Part shown: piece by piece, positions 23,684 to 32,605 of the stretch | Numbering within the stretch: the stretch's first letter is position 1 | Layout: every line of letters begins with the position of its first letter | NCBI RefSeq assembly: GCF_001612785.1 | Contig: NZ_BDBC01000014.1 | Span: 1 to 64,000 of the forward strand | Source: Nocardia beijingensis NBRC 16342 | GTDB lineage: Bacteria > Actinomycetota > Actinomycetes > Mycobacteriales > Mycobacteriaceae | DNA: 64,000 nucleotides | Reading direction: 5' to 3' | Notes under the pieces: generated by a model | Told to the model about the DNA's origin: nothing | Database searches by the model: none | The model's input: only the letters and a program-made list of their open reading frames with translations | Position numbers and translations under genes: made by a program

Positions 23684-23730
23684 CTTTTCTGGAACTAGTC
23701 AAGAAAAGAGAGTGGAATCACTCCAGAAAA
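23684..23730. promoter_or_regulatory. Fur/PerR-type operator upstream of fur-katA
   Basis: A 25-bp near-perfect palindrome, CTTTTCTGGAACTAGTC followed by AAGAAAAG (23684-23708), is centred on CTAG, 15 bp before the Fur start codon. A further half-site TCCAGAAAA (23722-23730) is the exact complement of TTTTCTGGA at 23686-23694. A short GAGTG/CACTC inverted repeat (23710-23723) lies between them. AT-rich boxes of this shape are the known targets of FurA/CatR proteins. Confidence 0.7.
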
Positions 23731-23852
23731 CACCTCGATCCGCAACTGCCCGACGCGCCCCTTCCGCATGCGACCAGGTGCTATATGAAGTGGCGAGCGT
23801 CACAAATTCTCGGCGGAATAGCTTCCGGCAGCGCGTGGTTGAACCCCCTGTC

Positions 23853-24018
23853 GGCGTCCGGACAGCCCCGGGCCGCACCCTTCGTCGCTTCGAGCGACCA
23901 CCCGCCGAGAGGCGCTTGTGGGACGTCGACACCCACCGCTGGCGTCCGGACAGCCCCGGGCCGCACCCTTTGTCGCTTCGAGCGACCACCCGCCGAGAGG
24001 CGCTTGTGGGACGTCGAC
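23853..24018. repeat. two tandem 78-bp direct repeats, 88-bp period
   Basis: 23853-23930 and 23941-24018 are identical apart from one base (TTCGTCG versus TTTGTCG). Each copy contains GTCGCTTCGAGCGAC, a self-complementary hairpin, and ends in GGGACGTCGAC. Near-identity in non-coding DNA suggests a recent duplication or a repeat family with copies elsewhere. The minus-strand frames across the repeat look like shadows. Two copies and 78-bp units do not fit CRISPR. Confidence 0.8.
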
Positions 24019-24048
24019 GGCCCCGACACCAACCAGGTGTCCCAGCCA

Positions 24049-24085
24049 ACAGCGCCGCCAGGTCATCCCGACCTGGCGGCGCTGT
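24049..24085. terminator. orphan 16-bp stem hairpin
   Basis: ACAGCGCCGCCAGGTC, loop ATCCC, and its perfect complement GACCTGGCGGCGCTGT. It looks like a strong intrinsic terminator but lies between the divergent fur and permease genes, so no present-day gene ends there. It may mark the end of a lost gene or of a small RNA. Confidence 0.6.
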
Positions 24086-24104
24086 GTCGTCCACCGGCCC
24101 GCCC

Positions 24105-24165
24105 CGCGAGTGGCACATGGTTGTGAGGGCTTCTCGCGTTTCGCCGTAGCCGTGTGCCACTCGCG
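24105..24165. repeat. 13-bp inverted repeat upstream of the permease
   Basis: CGCGAGTGGCACA (24105-24117) and TGTGCCACTCGCG (24153-24165) form a perfect inverted repeat around 35 bp, ending 36 bp before the permease ATG. It could be an operator pair, an RNA stem or the ends of a tiny palindromic element. Confidence 0.6.
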
Positions 24166-24200
24166 AAGTCGCGCTGCGGAGGCGGGGGTGGTGGGGAAGG

Positions 24201-25448
24201 ATGCGGGGTATGGCGTCGGTGGATGGGGGGTTGCGGCGGCGGCTCGGGCTTGCCGATTCGGTGGTCATCGGGTTGGGGGCGATGGTGGGGGCGGGGATCT
24301 TCGCGGCGCTTGCGCCTGCGGCGGACGCGGCCGGGAGTTGGCTGCTGGTGGCGCTCGCGGTGGCGGCGGTGGTGGCGTATTGCAATGCGACGTCGTCGGC
24401 GCGGCTGGCGGCGCGATATCCGGTTTCCGGGGGCACGTATGTGTACGGGCGGGAGCGGCTCGGTCGTCTCTGGGGGTATCTCGCCGGATGGGGGTTCGTC
24501 GCGGGGAAGACGGCTTCATGCGCGGCGATGGCGCTGACGGTCGGTAGCTATGCCTGGCCCGAGCAGGCACACGCCGTGGCGGTGGCCGCCGTGGTGGCGA
24601 TCACCGCGATCAATTACACGGGTGTACAGAAGTCGGCGTTCGCGACTCGGGTGCTCGTCGGCGTGGTGCTCGCGGTACTCGCCGCGGTGATCGTGATCGG
24701 GCTGCTCGGAACGCATTCGGCGGCAACCGCTCTGCCCGACCGGATCGGTCCGCGCGACGTGCTCACGGCGGCGGGACTGCTGTTCTTCGCGTTCGCGGGG
24801 TACGCGCGCATCGCCACGCTCGGCGAGGAGGTACTCGAACCACAGCGCACCATCCCCCGCGCCATCATGCTCGCGCTAGCGCTCGCACTCGCGGTCTACG
24901 CGCTGGTGGCGGTCGCGACGCTGAGCGTGCTCGGCTCCGCAGGACTGGCCGCTGCCACCGACCCGCTGGCGCGAATGGTCAGCGTGGCGGGCGTTCCCGC
25001 TGCCGCGCCGGTGGTGCGGATCAGCGCGGTGCTCGCGGCGGCCGGATCGCTGCTCGCCCTGCTCCTCGGCGTATCCCGCACGGTGCTGGCCATGGCGCGG
25101 GACCGCTATCTGCCCGGCGCGCTCGCCGCCGTGCATCCGCGGTTCGGGGTGCCGCACCGCGCCGAACTGGTGGTCGGCGGGATCGTCGCCGTGGTCGCCG
25201 CACTGTTCGATGTTCGCGCGGCCATCGGATTCTCCTCGTTCACGGTGCTGTTCTACTACTTGATCGCCAACATCTCCGCCGCCACACTGACCGCCGAGGA
25301 GAACCGGCCACCCCGGTGGATTCCCGTGGTCGGCGCGGTGGGGTGCGTCGTCGTCGCATTCGCCCTGCCGCTCGGCTCCGTACTCGCCGGACTCGGCGCG
25401 CTCGTCCTGGGGGCCGCGCTGTACGTGGTCGGTAAGCGCTACCGCTAA
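24201..25448 (+). CDS. APC-family amino acid permease
   Basis: A 415-residue integral membrane protein with about 12 hydrophobic helices. The first helix carries GLGAMVGAGIFAAL, the unwound substrate-binding G-x-G motif of APC transporters, and the RYPVSGGTYVYGRERLG loop and GEEVLEPQRTIPRAI segment are typical of the cationic/neutral amino acid branch. Substrate cannot be assigned. An ATG at 24210 is a possible alternative start, with GGATGCGGGG upstream. The last codons and stop form the first part of a three-copy repeat that continues downstream, so the C-terminal KRYR may have been shaped by that repeat. Confidence 0.88.
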   Translation: MRGMASVDGGLRRRLGLADSVVIGLGAMVGAGIFAALAPAADAAGSWLLVALAVAAVVAYCNATSSARLAARYPVSGGTYVYGRERLGRLWGYLAGWGFVAGKTASCAAMALTVGSYAWPEQAHAVAVAAVVAITAINYTGVQKSAFATRVLVGVVLAVLAAVIVIGLLGTHSAATALPDRIGPRDVLTAAGLLFFAFAGYARIATLGEEVLEPQRTIPRAIMLALALALAVYALVAVATLSVLGSAGLAAATDPLARMVSVAGVPAAAPVVRISAVLAAAGSLLALLLGVSRTVLAMARDRYLPGALAAVHPRFGVPHRAELVVGGIVAVVAALFDVRAAIGFSSFTVLFYYLIANISAATLTAEENRPPRWIPVVGAVGCVVVAFALPLGSVLAGLGALVLGAALYVVGKRYR

Positions 25449-25690
25449 GCGGCCGGAGCCGTCCGCCCGGACCCCGTCCTAAGCCGATTCACCGCCTCTA
25501 TTCAGCGCAGCGCCGCATGTGTTGGGTGAGCGCTACCCCTAGCGGCCGGAGCCGTCCCCCGCCCTCAGCCGATTCACAACCCCTCCGGCACAGCCCTGCA
25601 TGTGCTGAGTGAGCACATTCGCCAGCGGCCGGAGCCGTCCGCCCGACGCCGTCTTCAGCCGATTCGCCGACCTCTACTCGGCGCCTCGGT
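25433..25690. repeat. three degenerate tandem copies of an 83-93-bp unit
   Basis: The core AGCGGCCGGAGCCGTCC starts at 25448, 25541 and 25624 (periods 93 and 83), each followed by an AGCCGATTC block. GTAAGCGCTACCG at the end of the permease gene matches GTGAGCGCTACCC before copy 2, so the first copy overlaps the coding end and stop codon. The rest of 25691-25975 holds no gene I can support; the minus-strand frame at 25498-25833 is largely a translation of the repeats. Confidence 0.75.
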
Positions 25691-25962
25691 GTAGACGGGG
25701 CCAGCGCGACCGCCGAAACGGTCGCGGCGGGGCAGGGTCGCGCTGCCTGCGTCCGGCTTGGCCCAACGGCCGATGATCCGACCGGAGAACCGACCGCGAC
25801 AGTGGATGGGATAGACCACCGGACCGACGACAACTCCTCACGCCTGCTCGGTATCGGTGCCGCGCGGACCCCGCGAATGCCCGTGCCCGTTCCGCGCCTC
25901 GATGCGGGATATCAGACGTCCAGTTCCCCGCCTGTTTACCGCGTGGACAGGCGGGATGGCGC

Positions 25963-25968
25963 TAGCCT
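25963..25968 (+). promoter_or_regulatory. -10 element (TAGCCT) of the serine hydrolase gene
   Basis: TAGCCT, 7 nt, then the ATG at 25976, without a ribosome-binding site: a leaderless arrangement. Confidence 0.45.
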
Positions 25969-25975
25969 TTTGCAC

Positions 25976-27325
25976 ATGGGACGCTTCGGTGGATTCCTGG
26001 CGGGAATCGCGGCGGTTTCGCTGGTGGCGGGCAACCTTTTCGCCGGAAGCGCGGTCGCCGCTACCGGTGACGAGGCGCATTGCGCGGTCACCTCAGGGCG
26101 GGATCTGGAGCGGGCGGCGCCGGAGCAAGTCGGGTTGGATTCCGCGAAGCTGCGGGACGCGTTGACCTTCGCGAACAGTCGAAACCGTTTCAACGTCCAG
26201 GTGTTCCGGCACAACTGCCTCATCGGCGAAGGGCCGACGAACGACCAGACCGGCAACGTGGCGTGGAACATCTGGAGCGCGACCAAGAGCGTCGTCTCGC
26301 TGCTCGCGGGAATCGCCTGGGATCGTGGCGCACTCGATCTCCACGCGCCCATCGACCGCTATCTCCCGCCCGGGCTCGGTGATGCCCCGCACCGGTCGAT
26401 CACCGTCGAGAATCTGCTCACCGAGACCTCTGGCATGCGGGTCGGGGTGCTGACCGAGGGCGTCACCGGCGTGATCCCGGTCGATCCGGACAGCGCGGTG
26501 CAGGCGCTGGGCGTGCCGCTGGACAATCCGCCGGGCACCGTCTTCTCCTACAGCCAGCGCAATGTCGACCTCTTGTCCTACGTGCTGGAGCTGGCCGTCG
26601 GCGAACCTCTGCAAGATTTCGCGCAGCGCGAATTGTTCGATCCGCTCGGGATCCCGCGCAGCGACTATTACTGGGCGCAGGACCGCTCCGGGCACACCTA
26701 CGGCTACGCGCATCTGATGATCCCGCCGAACGATTTCGCGAAGCTCGGGCTCCTGGTGAGCAACAACGGGCGCTGGGGCGAACAGCAGATCGTCTCCCGC
26801 GACTACCTGCGCAAGGCGCGCACGCCCTCACCGACGAACTCGTGCTACGGGTACCTGTTCTGGCTCGGCGGCGGTTGCGCGGAGATCGCCGACTTCCTGC
26901 CCGACGACGTCTACGCGATGGCCGGACTCGGCATGCAGAACGTCTTCGTCATACCCAGCCTCGACCTCACGGTGGTGTGGACCGGGGTCTTCGGGAACGT
27001 CAGCAGCCAGGGTGTGTCCGGCGTCGTGCAGAACACCCAGGAATTGCCCTACGAGTTCTTCCGCAAGGTGTTCGACGCGTTCTACGACCGGCCGGTACCC
27101 GATCCCGGCCCGTATGTGGAGCCGCCGCTGCGGCTGGACCCACGCCGTTTCGTCGACACGGACATCCTGATCGCCGTGTTCGGCCTCGGTCCCGCCGCCT
27201 ATCCGGGCTGCAACGTCTTCGCGTGCCTGAATCACCCGCTGGATCCGCCGTTCGCGGACACCCCGCCGGGTTGCGCCATCCTGGTCTGCCTCGGACCCGA
27301 CCCGCGCACCCCGGCGATCCGCTGA
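25976..27325 (+). CDS. exported serine hydrolase of the beta-lactamase/NylB family
   Basis: A 449-residue exported protein. The signal peptide is MGRFGGFLAGIAAVSLVAGN with cleavage near AVAA. The class C beta-lactamase/esterase fold follows, with SATK (S-x-x-K) near residue 102, a YSQRN motif at the Tyr-containing second site near 200, and GLGMQNVFVIPSLDLTVV near 325 where the third motif lies. The pattern is closer to 6-aminohexanoate-dimer hydrolase-type esterases than to true beta-lactamases. The C-terminal 60 residues hold four extra cysteines (GCNVFAC, GCAILVC), probably disulfides. The start agrees with the leaderless promoter; the frame upstream to 25802 is ignored. It converges with the aminotransferase gene, leaving 7 bp. 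Confidence 0.82.
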   Translation: MGRFGGFLAGIAAVSLVAGNLFAGSAVAATGDEAHCAVTSGRDLERAAPEQVGLDSAKLRDALTFANSRNRFNVQVFRHNCLIGEGPTNDQTGNVAWNIWSATKSVVSLLAGIAWDRGALDLHAPIDRYLPPGLGDAPHRSITVENLLTETSGMRVGVLTEGVTGVIPVDPDSAVQALGVPLDNPPGTVFSYSQRNVDLLSYVLELAVGEPLQDFAQRELFDPLGIPRSDYYWAQDRSGHTYGYAHLMIPPNDFAKLGLLVSNNGRWGEQQIVSRDYLRKARTPSPTNSCYGYLFWLGGGCAEIADFLPDDVYAMAGLGMQNVFVIPSLDLTVVWTGVFGNVSSQGVSGVVQNTQELPYEFFRKVFDAFYDRPVPDPGPYVEPPLRLDPRRFVDTDILIAVFGLGPAAYPGCNVFACLNHPLDPPFADTPPGCAILVCLGPDPRTPAIR

Positions 27326-27332
27326 CCTGCCG

Positions 27333-28250
27333 CTACCGGGTCAGCTCCGTGACCCAGCCGTGCACGTCATCGGTGCGCAGCGCGGCATGATGGCGTTTGC
27401 GCAGCGCCTGGGAGATCGGGCCGGGGACGCCGTCGGCGACCAGGCGGCCGTCCACCTCGACGACCGGCGCGGCGCCGGACGACGTGCCGGTGACGAACAC
27501 CTCGTCGGCGATGTACAGCTCGGTGAGATCGACGGTGCGTTCCACCACCGGAATCCCGTCTTCGGCCGCCAAGGTGAGAACGGTCCTGCGGTTGATGCCG
27601 TCGAGGATGTCGCAAGAGACGTCGGGCGTGATCAGCGTGCCGTTGCGGACGAGGAAGATGTTCGCGGCGCTGAGTTCGCAGACGTGCCCGTTGCCGTCGA
27701 GGAAGACGCAGTCGTCGTAGCCGCTGTCGATCGCGTCCTGCTTGGCCAGCACCGAGTTCACATACGCGCCGTTGACTTTCGCGCGAGAGGGGATCGCGTT
27801 GTCCGGAATGCGCCGCCACGGACTGGATTTCAGGCGCATGCCGTCCTGCGGGACGATGGGCACCGCGTCGTAGACGAACATGCTGACCCGAATGGCACAG
27901 CCGCGCACCCGCGTGCCCGGAATGGACTCGACCACGTGCACCGTCGCCCGCACGAAGACGTCCTCGCGCGGAGCGTTCGCCGCGACCAATTCCACGACGG
28001 CCGCACGGAACCGCGCGTAATCCCACTCGGCCGCGAACCGATCCATCCCGATGATCTTGCAGGACTCCTCGAGCCTGCGGAAATGGTCGTCCAAACGGAA
28101 CGCCGTCCGCGCTGCCCCATCCACATGCACCGGGAAAACGGTGTAGACACTCAGTCCGTACAACACCGCCGACGATGCGACGCTCACCGTGGCCGCTTCG
28201 GCCGCGACGATCCGGTCGCCGAGATACACATGAGGATGAGGGTTCGCCAT
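27333..28250 (-). CDS. class IV PLP-dependent aminotransferase
   Basis: A 305-residue fold-type IV aminotransferase (branched-chain/D-amino acid aminotransferase/ADC lyase superfamily). The PLP lysine lies in SRAKVNGAYVNSVLAK near residue 156, the PLP-phosphate region ELSAANIFLV near 190, and the conserved Glu and EVFVTGTSSGAAPV loop near 245. Length matches IlvE-type enzymes, but the substrate loops do not let me choose between branched-chain and D-amino acid transamination. No biosynthetic partners are nearby. The gene ends 7 bp from the stop of the convergent serine hydrolase. Confidence 0.82.
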   Translation of the reverse strand: MANPHPHVYLGDRIVAAEAATVSVASSAVLYGLSVYTVFPVHVDGAARTAFRLDDHFRRLEESCKIIGMDRFAAEWDYARFRAAVVELVAANAPREDVFVRATVHVVESIPGTRVRGCAIRVSMFVYDAVPIVPQDGMRLKSSPWRRIPDNAIPSRAKVNGAYVNSVLAKQDAIDSGYDDCVFLDGNGHVCELSAANIFLVRNGTLITPDVSCDILDGINRRTVLTLAAEDGIPVVERTVDLTELYIADEVFVTGTSSGAAPVVEVDGRLVADGVPGPISQALRKRHHAALRTDDVHGWVTELTR

Positions 28251-28312
28251 CGGCGCAGGCTAACAGCCGCGCCGCGCGACGAGCGAGGCCTTTTTCCGCG
28301 TGCGGCCCGCCG

Positions 28313-28570
28313 TCAGTCGTAGTGCTTTCCGACCTTGGCGATCCACACCGCATCGTCGACGACTCGATAGACGAGCCGATGCTCCTGCGTGAACCGGCGA
28401 GACCAGTACCCCGCCAAGTCGTGCTTCAAGGGCTCGGGCTTGCCGGTCCCTTCGAACGGATCGCACAGAATGGCTTTGATCAGCACATTGACCTTCTTCG
28501 ATACGAGCCGGTCACGCTGCAGCCAGGCCGAGTATTCCTCCCATGCGGATTCGGAGCACACGACCTTCAT
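28313..28570 (-). CDS. yoeB: YoeB-family mRNA interferase toxin
   Basis: An 85-residue RelE/YoeB-fold toxin that cuts mRNA at the ribosome. It begins MKVVCSESAWEEYSAWLQRD and ends with the family signature GYWSRRFTQEHRLVYRVVDD followed by a GKHYD tail; the basic RRF, EHRLVY and terminal HY residues correspond to the catalytic set of YoeB. It overlaps the antitoxin gene by 4 nt (ATGA), so the two proteins are made together. Full length, no frameshift: expected to be active. Confidence 0.92.
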   Translation of the reverse strand: MKVVCSESAWEEYSAWLQRDRLVSKKVNVLIKAILCDPFEGTGKPEPLKHDLAGYWSRRFTQEHRLVYRVVDDAVWIAKVGKHYD

Positions 28571-28815
28571 TCGATGAGATCGCGTTCGACGCCGCCACCA
28601 CCCTCGAGCTCTTGGATCGAGCGGCGTAGGCGCGCCCCGTCGCGTCCGCTCAACAGCTCCACGGTCGTCATCAGCGAGTCGTAGTCCTCCTTGGACATCA
28701 ACACCGCGTTCCCCCCTTTCGACACGATCTCGATCGTGTCGTGATCCTCGTTGACCTTCCGCACCAGGGGAAACAGGTTCTTTCGCGCCTCGCTCGCCGT
28801 GATCGCCGAAGCCAT
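28567..28815 (-). CDS. yefM: YefM-family antitoxin (Phd superfamily)
   Basis: An 82-residue antitoxin. The DNA-binding N-terminal half reads ASAITASEARKNLFPLVRKV, followed by the AVLMSKEDYDSLMTTVELL segment; the acidic C-terminal tail (QELEGGGGVERDLIE) is the part that wraps the toxin. The ATG at 28815 follows a perfect AGGAGG; the longer frame to 28863 is rejected. The upstream region contains TTGTACGAC on the coding strand, part of the TGTAC-type half-site known for YefM operators, so autorepression is likely. Confidence 0.92.
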   Translation of the reverse strand: MASAITASEARKNLFPLVRKVNEDHDTIEIVSKGGNAVLMSKEDYDSLMTTVELLSGRDGARLRRSIQELEGGGGVERDLIE

Positions 28816-28881
28816 GCTTCCTCCTAGCCAGTCGTACAACATATGGCACCACTCGACCGGCACACGCCCGCGGAGCGGAAC

Positions 28882-29304
28882 TCAGCTCATGGCCAGGCGG
28901 GCGAAGCGGGCGGTGTCCATGTAGTCGCGGAAGAGCACCACTCGGCCGTCGCGGACCCGGACGACGTTGACCGACGTGCGTACCCGGGCGCGGCCGGAGC
29001 CGGGGACGGTCATGTCGACCTCGTTCTCCACGAGCAGCACTTCGGGGTCGGTGGTCTCGTAGACCCGGGGATGAATCGCGTGCACTTCGATTCCGGACAG
29101 GCCCGACCATCGTTGCGCCAAGTGCTCGCGGATCGCCTCCCTGCCTTCCAAACGGCTCGGAAGGCCAGGCACGGTGAACGGGATTTCGAAGACCGCGTCG
29201 GGCGCGAGCAGCGCGACGAACGCGTCGGCATCGCGTGCGCGCAGGTCGCCGAACAATCGCTCGACCAGCTCCCGCGGGCTCTCCACGGACGGACCATCAG
29301 CCAT
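28882..29304 (-). CDS. SnoaL/NTF2-like protein
   Basis: A 140-residue cone-fold protein of the SnoaL-like superfamily, with the usual pattern RELVERLFGDLRARDADAFV, LLAPDAVFEIPF, and the late VVRVRDGRVVLFRDYMDTAR. Such proteins act as small-molecule isomerases, cyclases or hydrolases, or only bind ligands. The start at 29304 has GGAGGTGT upstream. It is divergent from a TetR gene, with operator-like repeats between them, so it is probably the TetR target. Confidence 0.78.
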   Translation of the reverse strand: MADGPSVESPRELVERLFGDLRARDADAFVALLAPDAVFEIPFTVPGLPSRLEGREAIREHLAQRWSGLSGIEVHAIHPRVYETTDPEVLLVENEVDMTVPGSGRARVRTSVNVVRVRDGRVVLFRDYMDTARFARLAMS

Positions 29305-29316
29305 CGGACACCTCCA

Positions 29317-29369
29317 GATAAGCGGAACGCAAGACCCGCTTATCATCCGGAACGCTCGCCCCGCTTGTC
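29317..29369. promoter_or_regulatory. operator repeats in the SnoaL/TetR divergon
   Basis: GATAAGCGG (29317-29325) and CCGCTTATC (29336-29344) form a 9-bp inverted repeat with a 10-bp spacer. The block GGAACGC...CCCGCTT then repeats directly with a 25-bp period (29324 and 29349). The TetR -10 box TAGACT (29375-29380) follows at once, 8 nt before its GTG. The position covers the SnoaL ribosome-binding site and both promoters. Confidence 0.55.
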
Positions 29370-29388
29370 AACAGTAGACTCCTGGCTC

Positions 29389-29949
29389 GTGACCGAACCC
29401 GAGCGCCGACCCATGCGCGCCGACGCTCGCCGTAACCGCGAGCGGGTTTTGGCAGCAGCGCAGGAAGCGTTCGCCGCCGAAGGGCTCTCGGTGCCGCTGG
29501 ACGAGATCGCACGGCGGGCCGGTGTCGGCGCGGGCACCGTCTACCGGCACTTCCCCACGAAAGAAGCGCTGTTCGAGGCGGCGATCGTGGACCGCGTGGA
29601 CCGGATCATCGCGCTGGCGCGGGAATCGGCCGACGCCGCGGAACCGGTGTCCGCGTTCTTCGACTTCCTGGCCGCGCTCGTGGCGGAGGGCAGCGTCAAG
29701 CGCGATCTCGCCGACGCCGTCGGCGGCCAGGACGCCCCCGCGTATCTGCGGCCCGTGCACGAACTCAACGCGGCCATCGGCACGCTGCTCACCCGCGCGC
29801 AGGAGGCGGGCGGCGTGCGCACCGACATCGAGGTCGATGACCTGATGCGCGTCATCAAAGGCGCGTTCCTCGCCACGCACGGCACCGCCACCCCCGCGCA
29901 GCGCGAGCGCACCTTCGCCGTCGTCTTCGACGGCCTGCGCGTCCGCTGA
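29389..29949 (+). CDS. TetR-family transcriptional regulator
   Basis: A 186-residue repressor. After a short basic arm (RADARRNRERVLAAAQEAF) the HTH reads LDEIARRAGVGAGTVYRHFP, followed by the TetR_C ligand domain. The GTG at 29389 is 8 nt after TAGACT and gives a normal N terminus. It is divergent from the SnoaL-like gene and closed by the hairpin at 30095-30126. Ligand unknown. Confidence 0.87.
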   Translation: MTEPERRPMRADARRNRERVLAAAQEAFAAEGLSVPLDEIARRAGVGAGTVYRHFPTKEALFEAAIVDRVDRIIALARESADAAEPVSAFFDFLAALVAEGSVKRDLADAVGGQDAPAYLRPVHELNAAIGTLLTRAQEAGGVRTDIEVDDLMRVIKGAFLATHGTATPAQRERTFAVVFDGLRVR

Positions 29950-30094
29950 TCCGTTCCAGAAGCGCCCGCCGAATCCGGCCGCGGATCGATCCCTCCGCCC
30001 GCTCAGCGCAGCGCGGTTATCAGCGATACGAAACCGACCGCCTCCATCGGCACCACCACCCATGCCCCGGACGCGGTCGCGAATACGAAAACGA

Positions 30095-30126
30095 CGAACG
30101 GGCCGTGGAAGTCCACGGCCCGTTCG
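30095..30126. terminator. bidirectional terminator between TetR and asd
   Basis: CGAACGGGCCGTGG, loop AAGT, CCACGGCCCGTTCG: a perfect 14-bp stem between convergent genes. Confidence 0.85.
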
Positions 30127-30138
30127 ATCGAGGAAATC

Positions 30139-31176
<1,038 letters not shown>

Positions 31177-32442
31177 CTATCGCCCCGTTCCCGCGTGGAC
31201 CACCGCGACCTCGTCGCCACCCAGATCGAACGCCTTGTGCAGCACCTTGACCGCCTCGTCCAGCTCGGTGTCCTTGACCAGCACGGAGATGCGGATCTCG
31301 GAGGTGGAGATGAGGTCGATGTTGACGCCCGCCTTGGCCAGCGCCTCACAGAAGGTCGCGGTGACGCCGGGGTGGCTCTTCATGCCGGCGCCGACCAGCG
31401 ACACCTTGCCGATGTGGTCGTCGTAGAGCACCTGGGAGAAGCCGATCTCGGACTGGCGCTTGGTCAGCATCTCGACCGCGCGGGCGCCCTCGGTCTTCGG
31501 CAGCGTGAAGGTGATGTCGGTCTTGCCCGTCTCGATCTTCGAGATGTTCTGCAGGACCATGTCGATGTTGATCTCCGCGTCGGCCACGGCGCGGAACACT
31601 TTGGCGGCGTAGCCCGGTTCGTCCGGCAGCCCGACCACGGTCACCTTGGCCTCGCTGCGGTCGTGCGCGACGCCAGTGAGGATTGCTTGCTCCAAGGGGA
31701 TGTCCTCCATCGATCCGTAAACGTAGGTGCCCTGCTTGTCGGTGTAGGACGAGCGCACGTGGACGGGCACGTTGTAGCGGCGGGCGTACTCCACACAGCG
31801 CAGCATCAGGACCTTGGCCCCGCAGGCCGCCAGCTCCAGCATCTCCTCGTAGGAGACCTGCTCGAGCCGCTGCGCGTCGGGCACGATCCGGGGGTCGGCG
31901 GTGAAGACGCCGTCCACGTCGGTGTAGATCTCGCAGACGTCCGCGTCCAGCGCGGCGGCCAGCGCGACCGCCGTGGTGTCCGAGCCGCCGCGACCGAGCG
32001 TGGTGACGTCCCTGCTGTCCTGGCTGACGCCCTGGAAGCCGGCGACCAGCACGACGAGGCCCTCGTCCAGCGCGGCGCGGACGCGACCGGGCGTGACGTC
32101 GATGATCTTCGCGTTGCCGTGCGCGCCCGTGGTGATCACGCCCGCCTGCGAGCCGGTGAACGAGCGGGCCTCCGCGCCCAGCGAGTGGATGGCCATGGCG
32201 ACCAGCGCGTTGGAGATGCGCTCGCCCGAGGTGAGCAGCATGTCCATCTCGCGGGCCGGCGGCGACGGCGCCACCTGCTGAGCGAGGTCGAGCAGCTCGT
32301 CGGTGGTGTCGCCCATGGCGGAGCAGACGACCACCACGTCGTGGCCCTGCTTCTTGGTCTCCACGATCCGTTCAGCGACGCGCCGGATCCGCTCGGCGGT
32401 CGCCACCGAGGATCCTCCGTACTTCTGAACCACGAGAGCCAC
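31177..32442 (-). CDS. ask: aspartokinase
   Basis: A 421-residue aspartate kinase: an N-terminal amino-acid-kinase domain ([33 protein letters not shown]) and two C-terminal ACT domains (from about residue 265) that bind feedback inhibitors, normally lysine plus threonine. The GTG at 32442 is chosen since GGAGGACC lies just upstream and the length equals the M. tuberculosis enzyme; the frame to 32484 adds 14 unsupported residues. An internal ATG at 31710 ([20 protein letters not shown]) lies where corynebacterial aspartokinase genes begin their separate beta subunit, so an alpha2-beta2 enzyme is likely. Unlike in M. tuberculosis, leuA is not adjacent. Confidence 0.95.
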   Translation of the reverse strand: MALVVQKYGGSSVATAERIRRVAERIVETKKQGHDVVVVCSAMGDTTDELLDLAQQVAPSPPAREMDMLLTSGERISNALVAMAIHSLGAEARSFTGSQAGVITTGAHGNAKIIDVTPGRVRAALDEGLVVLVAGFQGVSQDSRDVTTLGRGGSDTTAVALAAALDADVCEIYTDVDGVFTADPRIVPDAQRLEQVSYEEMLELAACGAKVLMLRCVEYARRYNVPVHVRSSYTDKQGTYVYGSMEDIPLEQAILTGVAHDRSEAKVTVVGLPDEPGYAAKVFRAVADAEINIDMVLQNISKIETGKTDITFTLPKTEGARAVEMLTKRQSEIGFSQVLYDDHIGKVSLVGAGMKSHPGVTATFCEALAKAGVNIDLISTSEIRISVLVKDTELDEAVKVLHKAFDLGGDEVAVVHAGTGR

Positions 32443-32605
32443 GACAGGGTCCTCCAAGATCGACAACAAACTGGTAACAGTCATTCAGGGTACCGGCCGG
32501 GGCCAGCGGTTTTGCCGCTACCTACCCGGCTTGTGGAAAAGCACACAGCGGCATCCGATCCCGATCGCGCCGCGCGGGCCGTGGCGGATGGGGGACGATG
32601 GGCGC

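Noticed and set aside
23853..24018. Possible CRISPR array
   Set aside because: Only two 78-bp repeats with a 10-bp gap. CRISPR repeats are shorter with unique spacers of similar length, and no cas genes are near.
25498..25833. A 111-residue minus-strand frame
   Set aside because: Mostly a translation of the three tandem repeats. No start signal or domain.
30003..30116. A 37-residue hydrophobic minus-strand frame (VDFHGPFVVFVFATASGAWV...)
   Set aside because: It begins inside the bidirectional terminator stem, has no ribosome-binding site and is most likely chance or the tail of a lost membrane-protein gene.
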